Of a stretch of DNA of 64,000 nucleotides, positions 32,987 through 41,783 are shown piece after piece. Made by a program: the position numbers and the translations under genes. This stretch comes from Gemmatimonadaceae bacterium. Lineage in GTDB: Bacteria; Gemmatimonadota; Gemmatimonadetes; Gemmatimonadales; Gemmatimonadaceae. Below the pieces are notes generated by a model. It did not search any database, was not told the DNA's origin, and saw nothing but the letters and a program-made list of their open reading frames with translations. Positions within the stretch are counted from its first letter, which is position 1. Every line of letters begins with the position of its first letter. Location: NCBI GenBank assembly GCA_016742275.1, contig JACVCD010000015.1, forward strand, positions 56,494-120,493, in the 5' to 3' direction.

Positions 32987-33820
32987 GTGCATCCCGATCA
33001 AATGTTGTCAGTGTCCATTCACGGTACTGGTCCGTGCACCATCGTGTTCGGCAACGGATTCAGCACCAGTCAGCAGAGCTGGGAGCAGATCCTGCCGTAT
33101 GTGCCATCGTCATGGCGCATCGTGCAGTTCGACTATGTGGGCACTACACCGGCAACCACCCCACACTGGCTGGATGAGCGGTATCGCACCTACGAAGGTC
33201 ATGCCGACGACGTACGTCGCCTGCTGCAGGAGCACGCGTGGCAGCCGGTGCTCTTCGTGGCGCATTCAATGAGCGGTATGATCGGTGCACTCACCGCCAG
33301 CATGGCGCCCGGGCTGATCACCGAACTGTTCATGATTGGTGCGTCCCCGTGCTATCTCGAGCTGGACCAGTATCCTGGCGGATTCACACACGATGCGATC
33401 GATGGGCTGTTGCGCAGCGCGGACGCAGATCTGGCAGCATGGATGGCCGGGTTCGGACCGTTGGCGCTCGGCGACCATGCCACGTCGCATCAGCTCTCCG
33501 AGTATCGCGAAACGCTGCTGGCCATTCGCCCCGACATCGGGCGCACGCTCATGCGCAGCATTTTCCAAAGCGACTACCGGGATCTCGTTCCACGCATTCC
33601 ATGCCCGGTGACCATCGTGCAATCGGCCGAGGACGTGGCGGTGCCGCTGCCTGTCGGTGATTGGTTGGCCGAACACACCACATGCATTGAGCGCAGCGTG
33701 CTGCCCATGCGCGGTCATCTGCCGCACATCACGCACCCTGCATTGATCGGACCACTGATTCGCTCCACCTGCGAGCGGATCGAGTCGGCGAACTCCAACA
33801 CGGCGTTAAACGCTTCCTGA
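32987..33820 (+). CDS. RsbQ-like alpha/beta hydrolase
   Basis: This 277-residue hydrolase has nucleophile elbow AHSMSG, Asp in IVQSAEDVAVP and His in MRGHLPHITHP, plus RsbQ-family features (FGNGFSTSQQSWEQILP; VQFDYVG). In Bacillus, RsbQ supplies a ligand to the PAS domain of its partner RsbP in energy-stress sensing; plant strigolactone receptors share the fold. GTG 32987 is chosen over ATG 33002 because GGAG lies seven bases before it. It overlaps the downstream PAS kinase by one base, so it probably serves that kinase. Confidence 0.88.
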   Translation: MHPDQMLSVSIHGTGPCTIVFGNGFSTSQQSWEQILPYVPSSWRIVQFDYVGTTPATTPHWLDERYRTYEGHADDVRRLLQEHAWQPVLFVAHSMSGMIGALTASMAPGLITELFMIGASPCYLELDQYPGGFTHDAIDGLLRSADADLAAWMAGFGPLALGDHATSHQLSEYRETLLAIRPDIGRTLMRSIFQSDYRDLVPRIPCPVTIVQSAEDVAVPLPVGDWLAEHTTCIERSVLPMRGHLPHITHPALIGPLIRSTCERIESANSNTALNAS

Positions 33821-36246
33821 TGGGCGAGCTGGCAATCACCGCGCCGCTGCGGTTGACACGAACATTGCTGGATGCTGATGGGGCGCTGCTGCTTCGTCGC
33901 GATGCCACCGGACATGTGGCCCTCGTGGCAGCGGATCCTCCCCATTTGCCATCGCATCCTTTCGCACTGACGACAGAAGCGACGTGGCCGGGTCACGATT
34001 CCGTGCTGCGTTTGAATGACGCCGAGTTGCAGCGCTCACCTGTGGTCGTGGTGTCTCCGCCACGCCATGGGACAGCGCTGGCCGTGGCCAGCAGCGTTGA
34101 TGTGCCTGCGACCGGAGGGCAAGATGAAGCAGCGCGCCGCGAAGAGCTGGCGCTCTATCTCGTATGGAACGCAAGCCGCACGCCGCCGCGCGTTGTTGAG
34201 GAGAACCCGGACAGCCTGCATGGCGTGCTGCAGGAACAGTTGCAGCGACTGCATCGCGAAACCGACTTGCATCTGGGCCGCGCACGTCTTGAAGTCCTGT
34301 TGACGGCGCTGCCACACGGCGTGATTCTGACCGACGAAGCGCGCGGTACTGCCGTCGTGAACGCCGCAGCTGCGGCTCTGCTCGAATGCCCGGCTGGCTT
34401 GCTTCCGGCTTCAGCATTGGCAGACGCCATGCAGTCGCTGCACGAACGACTCAGCAACGCAAGTCAGGTGCGCCTCGAAGGGCGGGATCTGTTTCTCTCC
34501 AACGATGCCACGCGCATCAATTGGGTGTGGGAGGTGGTGCGCCCGAGTCGTCGCGTCTTGTTGGTGAGCACGCTGCCCGTGCATACCCACATGACCAGCG
34601 GACGCCTGTGGTCATTTCACGATGTCTCTGCGCTCCGCGAAGCGGAGGCGGAGCAATCACGCCTGCTGCGCCAGCTGGATCGTGAACGTGAGCGGCTCGG
34701 TGAGCTGCTCACCCACGCGCCGGCGATGATTCTGCTCGTGCGCGGCGAAGATCATGTCGTGGAGTTTGCCAACGATGCGGTCGCCCTCGTGACGGGAGGG
34801 CGCTCGATCGTTGGTCTCCGCCTGTTCAAGGACGTCAATCCGGCGATGGAAGGCAGCGACATCCACGCGGCCTACCAGGAGGCGTTCCGAACCGGCAGAC
34901 CATGGAACGGTGCCGCCGTGCGGGTTGCGCTCGCCAAGAGTTCACGTACCCGTGAAGGCGACGATACCAGCGATTTCTTTTACAACATCTCGCTGCAGCC
35001 GCTGCAGGATAGCGATGGAGTCGTCACCGGTTTGTTCGTGCACTCCGTGGACGTGACAACGCAGGTGCAAGCGGTAGAGCAACTGCGGCAGTCGCAGCGT
35101 CTCGAAACGATGGGGCGCCTGACTGGGGGCGTTGCGCACGATTTCAACAATCTCCTCACGGTCATCAGCGGCAGTACGGATCTGCTGTTGGCCGAGTTGG
35201 CGCCAACATCGCGCGCACATGCCTCGGCGACGGATGTATACCATGCCGTACGCCGCGCGTCGTCGCTGACCAAACAGTTGCTCAACTTTGGTCGTCGACA
35301 CGTGCTGCAACAGCACGTCGTGTGCCTGGATGACGTCGTACGAGGCATCGAGCGCATGATCCGGCGGTTGATTGGCGACCGAATCGCGATCGAGTTCATT
35401 CTCGAGGCGGGCAATGCCACGTTGATAGCGGATCCATCACACCTCGAGCAGGTGCTGCTCAATCTGGCGGCGAACTCCCGAGATGCGATGCCGAACGGTG
35501 GTCAACTCACCATTCGCACCCAGGTTGCCGTAGCCCAGGCCGCTACATCGCGTGTGCTGCGCGGCCCGCATCTTCGTGTCGAAGTGCAGGACACAGGTCA
35601 GGGCATGTCACCTGATACCATCGAGCAGGCGTTCGAACCGTTCTTCACGACCAAGCCACCCGACAAGGGAACGGGGCTTGGTCTCTCGACGGTGCGCGCT
35701 ATCGTCGAAGAGACCGGTGGAGAACTGTGGATCGAGAGTGTGGAAGGTCACGGTACGACCATGGTGATCACGCTGCCATTGGCTGCCGGTCCGGCTACGC
35801 TGCTCGAAGAAGAACCTGCGCCCGCTCCCGCGCATCGCGGCGGTACGGTGCTGCTGGTCGAGGACGATGGCATCGTGGCCATGGTGACGCAGCGCATTCT
35901 TGAGGAAGGGCAGTACCGGATTCTCATTGCCCGGAGCGGCACCGAAGGTCTGCGTCTTTGGCAAAATCATTTACTGCAACATTCGCAGGGTGGAACCGCT
36001 GCAGTGGCTCCCGGATGGCAGATCGACCTGGTCATCACCGACCTCACCATGCCTGGTGTGAATGGACGGGATATGGTGCGACAGATGCGCGCGGTGGCTC
36101 CAAATCTTCCCGTGCTGTTCACCTCCGGTGATTCCGGCAGTCTGCTGGAGGCGGAAGATCTGCGAGGACCGACGGCATTTCTGCCCAAGCCATTCACTGC
36201 GGAGCTCCTGCTCCGCGAAGTCGCCGCACTGATGCCTGGTGGCTAA
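33820..36246 (+). CDS. Hybrid sensor histidine kinase with PAS domains and receiver
   Basis: This 808-residue soluble protein has an N-terminal region of unknown fold, PAS-like segments (about 155-270 and 295-420), HisKA with the phospho-His in GGVAHDFNNLL (His440), an HATPase domain (NLAANSRDAMPNGG; DTGQGMSPDT; DKGTGLGLSTV) and a C-terminal receiver (VEDDGIVAMV; VITDLTMPGVNG; PKPFTAELL). No transmembrane segment is visible. Start TGATG overlaps the RsbQ-like stop. A small molecule made or bound by the hydrolase is the likely signal, by analogy with RsbQ/RsbP. No separate output gene is adjacent. Confidence 0.93.
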   Translation: MGELAITAPLRLTRTLLDADGALLLRRDATGHVALVAADPPHLPSHPFALTTEATWPGHDSVLRLNDAELQRSPVVVVSPPRHGTALAVASSVDVPATGGQDEAARREELALYLVWNASRTPPRVVEENPDSLHGVLQEQLQRLHRETDLHLGRARLEVLLTALPHGVILTDEARGTAVVNAAAAALLECPAGLLPASALADAMQSLHERLSNASQVRLEGRDLFLSNDATRINWVWEVVRPSRRVLLVSTLPVHTHMTSGRLWSFHDVSALREAEAEQSRLLRQLDRERERLGELLTHAPAMILLVRGEDHVVEFANDAVALVTGGRSIVGLRLFKDVNPAMEGSDIHAAYQEAFRTGRPWNGAAVRVALAKSSRTREGDDTSDFFYNISLQPLQDSDGVVTGLFVHSVDVTTQVQAVEQLRQSQRLETMGRLTGGVAHDFNNLLTVISGSTDLLLAELAPTSRAHASATDVYHAVRRASSLTKQLLNFGRRHVLQQHVVCLDDVVRGIERMIRRLIGDRIAIEFILEAGNATLIADPSHLEQVLLNLAANSRDAMPNGGQLTIRTQVAVAQAATSRVLRGPHLRVEVQDTGQGMSPDTIEQAFEPFFTTKPPDKGTGLGLSTVRAIVEETGGELWIESVEGHGTTMVITLPLAAGPATLLEEEPAPAPAHRGGTVLLVEDDGIVAMVTQRILEEGQYRILIARSGTEGLRLWQNHLLQHSQGGTAAVAPGWQIDLVITDLTMPGVNGRDMVRQMRAVAPNLPVLFTSGDSGSLLEAEDLRGPTAFLPKPFTAELLLREVAALMPGG

Positions 36247-36276
36247 ACAGGGCGGCTGACTTCGCGGTTCAGTTGC

Positions 36277-37251
36277 TCATTGGCCGCTGTCGTCTGTTGG
36301 GAACACACTCAGCGCAGTCTGTGCTTCATGAGCGTCGACCACGGCCTGCACCGCTTCTGCGGGGTCGTCAGTGAGAATCACCAGATCGAGATCGCCCGGT
36401 GAGATCTTGCCCTCACCGGCCATGCGCGATTGGATCCAGCGAAGCAAGCCAGCCCAGTAGTGTCGACCGAACAGCACCACTGGGAACTGATAGATCTTGC
36501 CCGTTTGAATCAGCGTGAGCGCTTCGAACAATTCATCCAGCGTTCCGAAGCCACCAGGGAAGATGATGAAGGCGTTCGAGTACTTGATGAACATCGTTTT
36601 CCGCACAAAGAAGTAGCGGAAATTGACGAGGGTATCGACGTACGGATTGGCACCCTGCTCGAATGGCAGTTCGATGTTGCAGCCCACCGAATGCCCGCCT
36701 GCATCACGCGCACCACGGTTGGCCGCTTCCATGATGCCGGGACCAGCGCCGGTGATGATGGAGAAACCGCGTTCCGCCAACAGACGCGAGGTCTCACGCG
36801 CCGCCTGGTACTGCGGATCATCAGGGCCGGTACGCGCGGATCCAAAAATTGTCACGCCTTTCTGTACTTCCGCCAGCGCATCAAAGCCCTCCACGAACTC
36901 CGACATGATGCGCATCACGCGCCATGGATCAGAACGGGTGAAGGCTGATGAGTCACTGGCCGGATGCTGCAGGAGCTTTTCATCCTCCGTAAGCATCGGG
37001 CGATCACGAATGGCCTGATCCACGAGACGGAGATCCATGCGCCGTACCGCACGTGCACCACTCGACACCATGTCAGTCCCATCGGCTGGTTTGCGTCCAG
37101 CCTTGCGGTGTCCTTCTTCCGTGCGTTCGCGATATGCTTCGACAGAGCGCTGCTCTGCTTCACTGCGTGTGACGGGCGAGGCCTGCTTGCCTGTTGCCGT
37201 ACGAGCCTTGCCGCGACTGGATTTTGGCATCTGAGGGGTAGTGAGAGACAT
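36277..37251 (-). CDS. TIGR00730/LOG-family Rossmann-fold protein
   Basis: From ATG 37251 the protein has 324 residues. A basic N-terminal extension of about 115 residues precedes a Rossmann domain with VTIFGSART, ITGAGPGIMEAANRGA and FPGGFGTLDELFEALT. The last two are the LOG motifs that bind nucleotide and carry the catalytic Arg/Glu of cytokinin-nucleotide phosphoribohydrolases. The bacterial role is usually nucleoside 5'-monophosphate hydrolysis. The start could also be ATG 37230. It is divergent from the phosphodiesterase at 37288, a second nucleotide-active enzyme. Confidence 0.85.
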   Translation of the reverse strand: MSLTTPQMPKSSRGKARTATGKQASPVTRSEAEQRSVEAYRERTEEGHRKAGRKPADGTDMVSSGARAVRRMDLRLVDQAIRDRPMLTEDEKLLQHPASDSSAFTRSDPWRVMRIMSEFVEGFDALAEVQKGVTIFGSARTGPDDPQYQAARETSRLLAERGFSIITGAGPGIMEAANRGARDAGGHSVGCNIELPFEQGANPYVDTLVNFRYFFVRKTMFIKYSNAFIIFPGGFGTLDELFEALTLIQTGKIYQFPVVLFGRHYWAGLLRWIQSRMAGEGKISPGDLDLVILTDDPAEAVQAVVDAHEAQTALSVFPTDDSGQ

Positions 37252-37287
37252 CGGAGATCGCGCGGGCAATACCCGCGTGCACAACCC

Positions 37288-38748
37288 ATGACGCATGATA
37301 CCACGACACCACGGCTCTCGCCGCGTTTGACACCACATCTTCTGCTGATCGTCGCGGATGGTGTACGTCCGGATGTTCTTGCAGAGGAAATCACGGCCGG
37401 GCATACACCGGCACTTGCCGAGCTCGCAGCACGGGGCGGTCAGCACACGGTCACCTCGAGTTTTCCGTCGGTGACAGGTCCAGCGTATGTGCCGTTTCTC
37501 ATGGGACGACACCCGGCGTCGGTGGGACTTCCCGGTCTCAGATGGTACGATCGCGCGCGCACGTTGTCATGGGCCTTTACGCCGACACGCAGCTATGCTG
37601 GAATCGACATCTGGCATGTTGACCGCGATCTCGCGCCCGATGCACCGACACTGCTCGAACTGGCGCAGCCCTCCTTGTCTGGCATGTGCATGCTGTCGCG
37701 CGGCGCAACACATGGTCGCATTGGTCGTTCGACCGCATGGATGATTCGCGGCGCGCCCGTGCACTTTCGTGGCGATCTTCGCGGATGGCAGCGTGTCGAG
37801 CAGATGGCAACCAGTGCCTTCTTCGATCGATTTTCCGCCGTTCAACCACGTGCGAGCGTGCTGGCCATCACCAGCGCGGACAAATATGCACACAAATTCG
37901 GACCGCACTCGGACGAAGTGCGCAGCAGCATTGCCGACATCGATCGTGCGGTGTCCATGGCACATGCTATCGCAGATCGTGATCACTGGCAGAACCCACT
38001 GCATGTGTGGGTCGTAGGCGACCATGGGCACGAAGCCATCACGCAGCATGAAGACCTCCATGGCTGGTTTGTGGCGCGCGGGTTCCGTGTGCTGGCTCAC
38101 CCGCAACTGACGGTGCGTAACCCGGATGTCGCACTCATGGTGGGCGGCAATGCCATGGCCCATCTCTATCTCGAGCCGGCGTCGCGTACACGCCATTGGT
38201 GGCCACACTACGCGACCCGCTGGGAATCAATGGTGGATGCGCTAGTCGCACGCGAATCGATAGATCTGGCCGCAGTCGCGCTCGATTCCACCACAGTGCG
38301 AGTCACCCAAGCCGGTCGTGGCACGGCGCACATCACCATGACGGGAGAAGACCACGAGGCGCGTTTCAGCTATCGGCCCATCACTGGTGATCCGCTCGGA
38401 CTTGGCGGCTCACACACCGCGCTCGATCGCAGCGACGCCTGGATGGTCACTCGCCAATCGCCGTATCCGGATGCCCTGATGCAACTGCTATTACTGGTGA
38501 CAGCACCACGCAGCGGTGACATCGTGCTCTCCGCGAGCACTGGCTGGGACTTGCGCGCACGCTACGAGCCGGTCTCGCACGTATCGACGCATGGCGCATT
38601 GCTACGCGAGCAGATGCAGGTCCCTCTGCTGCTGGATATCCCCACACAGCGCGAGCCGCAGCGCACAGCAGACGTAGTGCCCAGCGCTCTCGATCTGCTG
38701 GGCATCGAAAGCGCAGCGCTATGGGACGGACAATCGTTTCTACGCTGA
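37288..38748 (+). CDS. Alkaline phosphatase-superfamily phosphodiesterase (PF01663 type)
   Basis: This 486-residue enzyme has the superfamily metal and nucleophile layout: LLLIVADGVRPDVL (Asp), SSFPSVTGPAYVPF (nucleophile Thr/Ser region), AITSADKYAHKFG (Asp and His) and VVGDHGHEAITQHEDLHG (Asp-His and further His). Members are nucleotide pyrophosphatases or phosphodiesterases. ATG 37288 puts the first metal motif near residue 22. No signal peptide is evident. The frame is open upstream over the divergent gene but without homology. Confidence 0.85.
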   Translation: MTHDTTTPRLSPRLTPHLLLIVADGVRPDVLAEEITAGHTPALAELAARGGQHTVTSSFPSVTGPAYVPFLMGRHPASVGLPGLRWYDRARTLSWAFTPTRSYAGIDIWHVDRDLAPDAPTLLELAQPSLSGMCMLSRGATHGRIGRSTAWMIRGAPVHFRGDLRGWQRVEQMATSAFFDRFSAVQPRASVLAITSADKYAHKFGPHSDEVRSSIADIDRAVSMAHAIADRDHWQNPLHVWVVGDHGHEAITQHEDLHGWFVARGFRVLAHPQLTVRNPDVALMVGGNAMAHLYLEPASRTRHWWPHYATRWESMVDALVARESIDLAAVALDSTTVRVTQAGRGTAHITMTGEDHEARFSYRPITGDPLGLGGSHTALDRSDAWMVTRQSPYPDALMQLLLLVTAPRSGDIVLSASTGWDLRARYEPVSHVSTHGALLREQMQVPLLLDIPTQREPQRTADVVPSALDLLGIESAALWDGQSFLR

Positions 38749-38780
38749 AGCTTGCTAACGCTCAGCGCCCGCACGCCCTC

Positions 38781-39107
38781 CTACTCGGTGCGATTGCGAC
38801 TGCGCTCGGGGTCAAAGCCTTCGGGGTAGCGCTTCCGCAGCTTTTCGATATTGCGCTGCGCAATGTCATCGAGCGACAAGCCCAGCACAGTGGCGAACGC
38901 GCCAAGGTACCAGAGGCAATCGCCCAACTCCTTGACCAGCGCGTCGTTGTCGAGCGGCGTGGCGTGAAAGAGGTGCTTCTTGATCACCTCGGCCACTTCA
39001 CCGGCTTCGCCGGTCAGACCTAGCGCCGCGTTCGCCAACTGCTGTTCATGCGTGCGATCACGCCCAAGCGTGCGCGCCGCGAGCTGCTGATATTCGTCGA
39101 GATTCAT
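38781..39107 (-). CDS. MazG-like nucleotide pyrophosphohydrolase
   Basis: From ATG 39107 the product is 108 residues: an all-alpha NTP pyrophosphatase of the MazG-like type with the metal-binding GEAGEVAEVIKKH and ELGDCLWYLGAF motifs. Such single-domain enzymes clear non-canonical or excess NTPs. It lies 40 bp after the HDOD gene on the same strand and converges with the phosphodiesterase gene. The family N-terminus starts at MNLDEYQQLA, so upstream in-frame starts are rejected. Confidence 0.86.
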   Translation of the reverse strand: MNLDEYQQLAARTLGRDRTHEQQLANAALGLTGEAGEVAEVIKKHLFHATPLDNDALVKELGDCLWYLGAFATVLGLSLDDIAQRNIEKLRKRYPEGFDPERSRNRTE

Positions 39108-39147
39108 GCCGCAATCTATGCGGCAGGCGCTGTATGGGGCGAGCTGC

Positions 39148-40002
39148 CTATGCAGCCAGCAATGCCACGGTTTGGGGAAGCAGGATGGGAAGCTGCTCTT
39201 CCACATCCCGCACCACATCGGATGAAATGCCAAGCAGCAGGCAGGCCTCCGCCTCGAATCCATGGCCGTCCACGGTCCGCGTGAAACCCGCTCCCAGTCG
39301 TGCAGCCATGCGATCGGCCAAATGGACTACGGCCGGCATGCGCCGCGCCTCTTCTGGGGCCGCACGGAAGTCATGATGGTGGCGGCATGCATTCACGAAC
39401 TCTGAGGGGAAGTCCCAGTGGTCGCAGAGCGCCCCACCGAGGTCTTCATGCGTCGCCCCAATGAGCTCGCGCTCGAGGGCCGCAAATGATTCCGTGGGAA
39501 TCAGAGCCGCTCGTTTGACCACCTCGGCGAACTCGGGTGCCCAGGCCTGCAGCTCGAGAATCAAACCAATGTCATGCAGCAACCCAGCTACCATGGCTTC
39601 CTCTGGTGCGAGTCCGGAGACATGGTGTGCCAACTCGCGCGCCGCGGTGCCCACGGCCACACTGTGCGACCAGACTTCCGTCGGATCGAAGCCCACAATC
39701 GCCCGCCGCCCGCGAAACAGGCGATGCAGACTTGCCGCCAGCGCAACATTCCGAATGGCGTTGAGCCCCAACAGCTTGATAGCGCCACGCGGTGAACTCA
39801 CTTCGCGCTGGCGACGATAGAACGCCGAGTTGACCACGCGCAGTACACGGGCAGCCAATGCCGGATCACTGATCAGCACATCATGCAGATCGTCTTCCGT
39901 GGCCTGCGGATCGTCCGCGATCTTCATGACGCGCATGGCGACATCGGGCAGCGTGGCAACTGTTGCCACCCGGTCAAGCGTAATGCGGATGACCTGCTGC
40001 AT
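39148..40002 (-). CDS. HDOD-domain signalling protein
   Basis: From ATG 40002 this 284-residue protein is one HDOD domain: TLPDVAMRVMKIADDP, ISDPALAARVLRVVNSAFY, INRNVALAA-like region and AGLLHDIGLILEL. HDOD resembles HD phosphohydrolases but usually lacks part of the metal site and acts in signal output, often with c-di-GMP proteins. The start overlaps the stop of the REC-GGDEF-EAL gene (ATGA), which decides it over the upstream ATG at 40041 and implies coupled synthesis. Confidence 0.88.
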   Translation of the reverse strand: MQQVIRITLDRVATVATLPDVAMRVMKIADDPQATEDDLHDVLISDPALAARVLRVVNSAFYRRQREVSSPRGAIKLLGLNAIRNVALAASLHRLFRGRRAIVGFDPTEVWSHSVAVGTAARELAHHVSGLAPEEAMVAGLLHDIGLILELQAWAPEFAEVVKRAALIPTESFAALERELIGATHEDLGGALCDHWDFPSEFVNACRHHHDFRAAPEEARRMPAVVHLADRMAARLGAGFTRTVDGHGFEAEACLLLGISSDVVRDVEEQLPILLPQTVALLAA

Positions 40003-41783
40003 CACAGCGCTCCCGTAGCGAGAGGACTCGGCTCGAGACACCAGCTCTCCAGCGCCTCAGCTTCGAGCGGGCGCGACAGCAGATATCCCTGACCCAAAGG
40101 ACACTCGAGCGCCTGCAGCATGACCAATTGCTCCATCGTTTCGATGCCCTCAGCCACCACGTCGAGTCCGAGATTTTCAGCCAGCGTCATCACCGCGTGC
40201 AGCAGCGCGGAATACCCGCGGCCACGGCTCACGTTCTCCGTCAGTGCGCGATCCACCTTCAGCACATCGAAAGGATACTCCTGCAGGCAGGACAAGGAGG
40301 AGTACCCTGTGCCAAAATCATCCATGGCGAGACGAATGCCGTGTCGCTTGAGACGACCGAGCAGCTCTGTGGCCACACCGCGGTGTTGCATGAGTTGCGA
40401 TTCCGTCACCTCGAGCTGAATGCCATCGGCCGGCATACCGGTCTCTTCGAGAATGCTGAAGAGGCGATCGGTGAGTGACGGATCAGCCAACTGCACGCGC
40501 GACAGATTGACGCTGAGATAGTTTGGCGCCGCATCGCCCAACCGGTCGCGCCACTCGAGGAACTGGTGACACGCACGGCGCAACACGTCATCCGCGAGTT
40601 GAAGGATGAGCCGCGTTTCCTCGGCGATCGGGATGAACTCCACCGGCGAGATCAAACCGAGCTCGGGGTGCCGCCAGCGCACTAGCACCTCCACACTCTC
40701 CATGCGCCGCGTCGCCAATGAAACGATCGGCTGATAGACCAGGTAGAACTGGTCCGTGCCAATGGCGTCGCGCAGCGCATTCTCGAGACGCAGGCGATTG
40801 CGCACTGCTTCTCGCATGAACGGAGTGAAGACAGCATAACAATTCCGGCCACGCGCCTTGGCTTCGTACATGGCGATATCCGCGTCGCGCAGCATGTCGT
40901 CCGCCAAGTCGTAGCCGGCGCCACTATGCACGATACCGATGCTGGCGCTTGAGCGGACGGTGTGTTCGCCCAGGTCGTACGACGCCTCGAGTGATGGCAG
41001 CAGACGTTCCGCTACGCTGACCGCCATGGAGATATCGGCGATTTCATCGAGCACGATGACGAACTCGTCGCCACCCAGACGCGCCACGGTCGGTCCTACG
41101 GCATCGCGGGCAATGGTATCCTGCGCGCGCAGATTTTCGCGCAACCGCTGCGCGATCTCCCGAAGCAGGGAATCTCCGACTTCATGACCGAGACTGTCAT
41201 TGATGATCTTGAATCGATCGAAGTCGATGAACATCACGGCAAAACCGTAGTCCGGACGTTCCGCCGTACGGTCGATGGCCGCCTGAAGCCGAAGGTGCAG
41301 CAGCGTGCGATTGGGCAGCCCGGTGAGGGAGTCCACATGCGCGGCGCGACCAAGTTCCGCGACCATGCGCTGCCGATCAATGACCGACTGCACACGAGCG
41401 CGGAGCTCAGCACCAAAGAACGGCTTGCGCAGATAGTCGGACGCTCCGCCGGCAAAGCAGGCCGTGAGCACTTCGCGGCGCTCGCTGGCCGTCACCACAA
41501 TCACCGGAATTCCCGCGAGCTGTGGCACGGCCTTGAGACGTGCGAGTACCTCGACACCCGTGGTATCCGGCAACTCATGATCGAGCAGGATGAGATCCGG
41601 GCGATCCGTCATGGCGCGCTCGATGCCCGCTGATGCATCGGTGGCACAGGTGACCTGCACATCGATGGACTTGAGCATCGCCGTCACCAGCGAATGAATG
41701 GTGACGTCGTCATCGATGAGGAGCACGCGCGCCGGCTGCTGCGCTTCCTGCCAGCCAACGGGCTTGCGGCGCTCGGCGCTCAT
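40002..41783 (-). CDS. Response regulator with GGDEF and EAL domains (c-di-GMP turnover)
   Basis: This 593-residue protein has a receiver (LLIDDDVTIH; LILLDHELPDTTG), a GGDEF domain with intact active site (VARLGGDEFVIVL) and an EAL domain (ESVEVLVRW; NLSRVQL; LEVTESQLM; AMDDFGTGYSSLSCL; LKVDRAL; VAEGIET). No RxxD inhibitory site precedes GGDEF. The EAL triplet reads EVL, a common variant, and the metal and catalytic residues elsewhere look intact, so both synthesis and hydrolysis are possible. It overlaps both the upstream hybrid kinase and the HDOD gene. Confidence 0.93.
   Translation of the reverse strand: MSAERRKPVGWQEAQQPARVLLIDDDVTIHSLVTAMLKSIDVQVTCATDASAGIERAMTDRPDLILLDHELPDTTGVEVLARLKAVPQLAGIPVIVVTASERREVLTACFAGGASDYLRKPFFGAELRARVQSVIDRQRMVAELGRAAHVDSLTGLPNRTLLHLRLQAAIDRTAERPDYGFAVMFIDFDRFKIINDSLGHEVGDSLLREIAQRLRENLRAQDTIARDAVGPTVARLGGDEFVIVLDEIADISMAVSVAERLLPSLEASYDLGEHTVRSSASIGIVHSGAGYDLADDMLRDADIAMYEAKARGRNCYAVFTPFMREAVRNRLRLENALRDAIGTDQFYLVYQPIVSLATRRMESVEVLVRWRHPELGLISPVEFIPIAEETRLILQLADDVLRRACHQFLEWRDRLGDAAPNYLSVNLSRVQLADPSLTDRLFSILEETGMPADGIQLEVTESQLMQHRGVATELLGRLKRHGIRLAMDDFGTGYSSLSCLQEYPFDVLKVDRALTENVSRGRGYSALLHAVMTLAENLGLDVVAEGIETMEQLVMLQALECPLGQGYLLSRPLEAEALESWCLEPSPLATGAL

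Noticed and set aside
37261..37280. CGCGGG/CCCGCG mini-hairpin between the LOG and phosphodiesterase genes as an operator
   Set aside because: A 6-bp GC stem is expected by chance in DNA of this composition.
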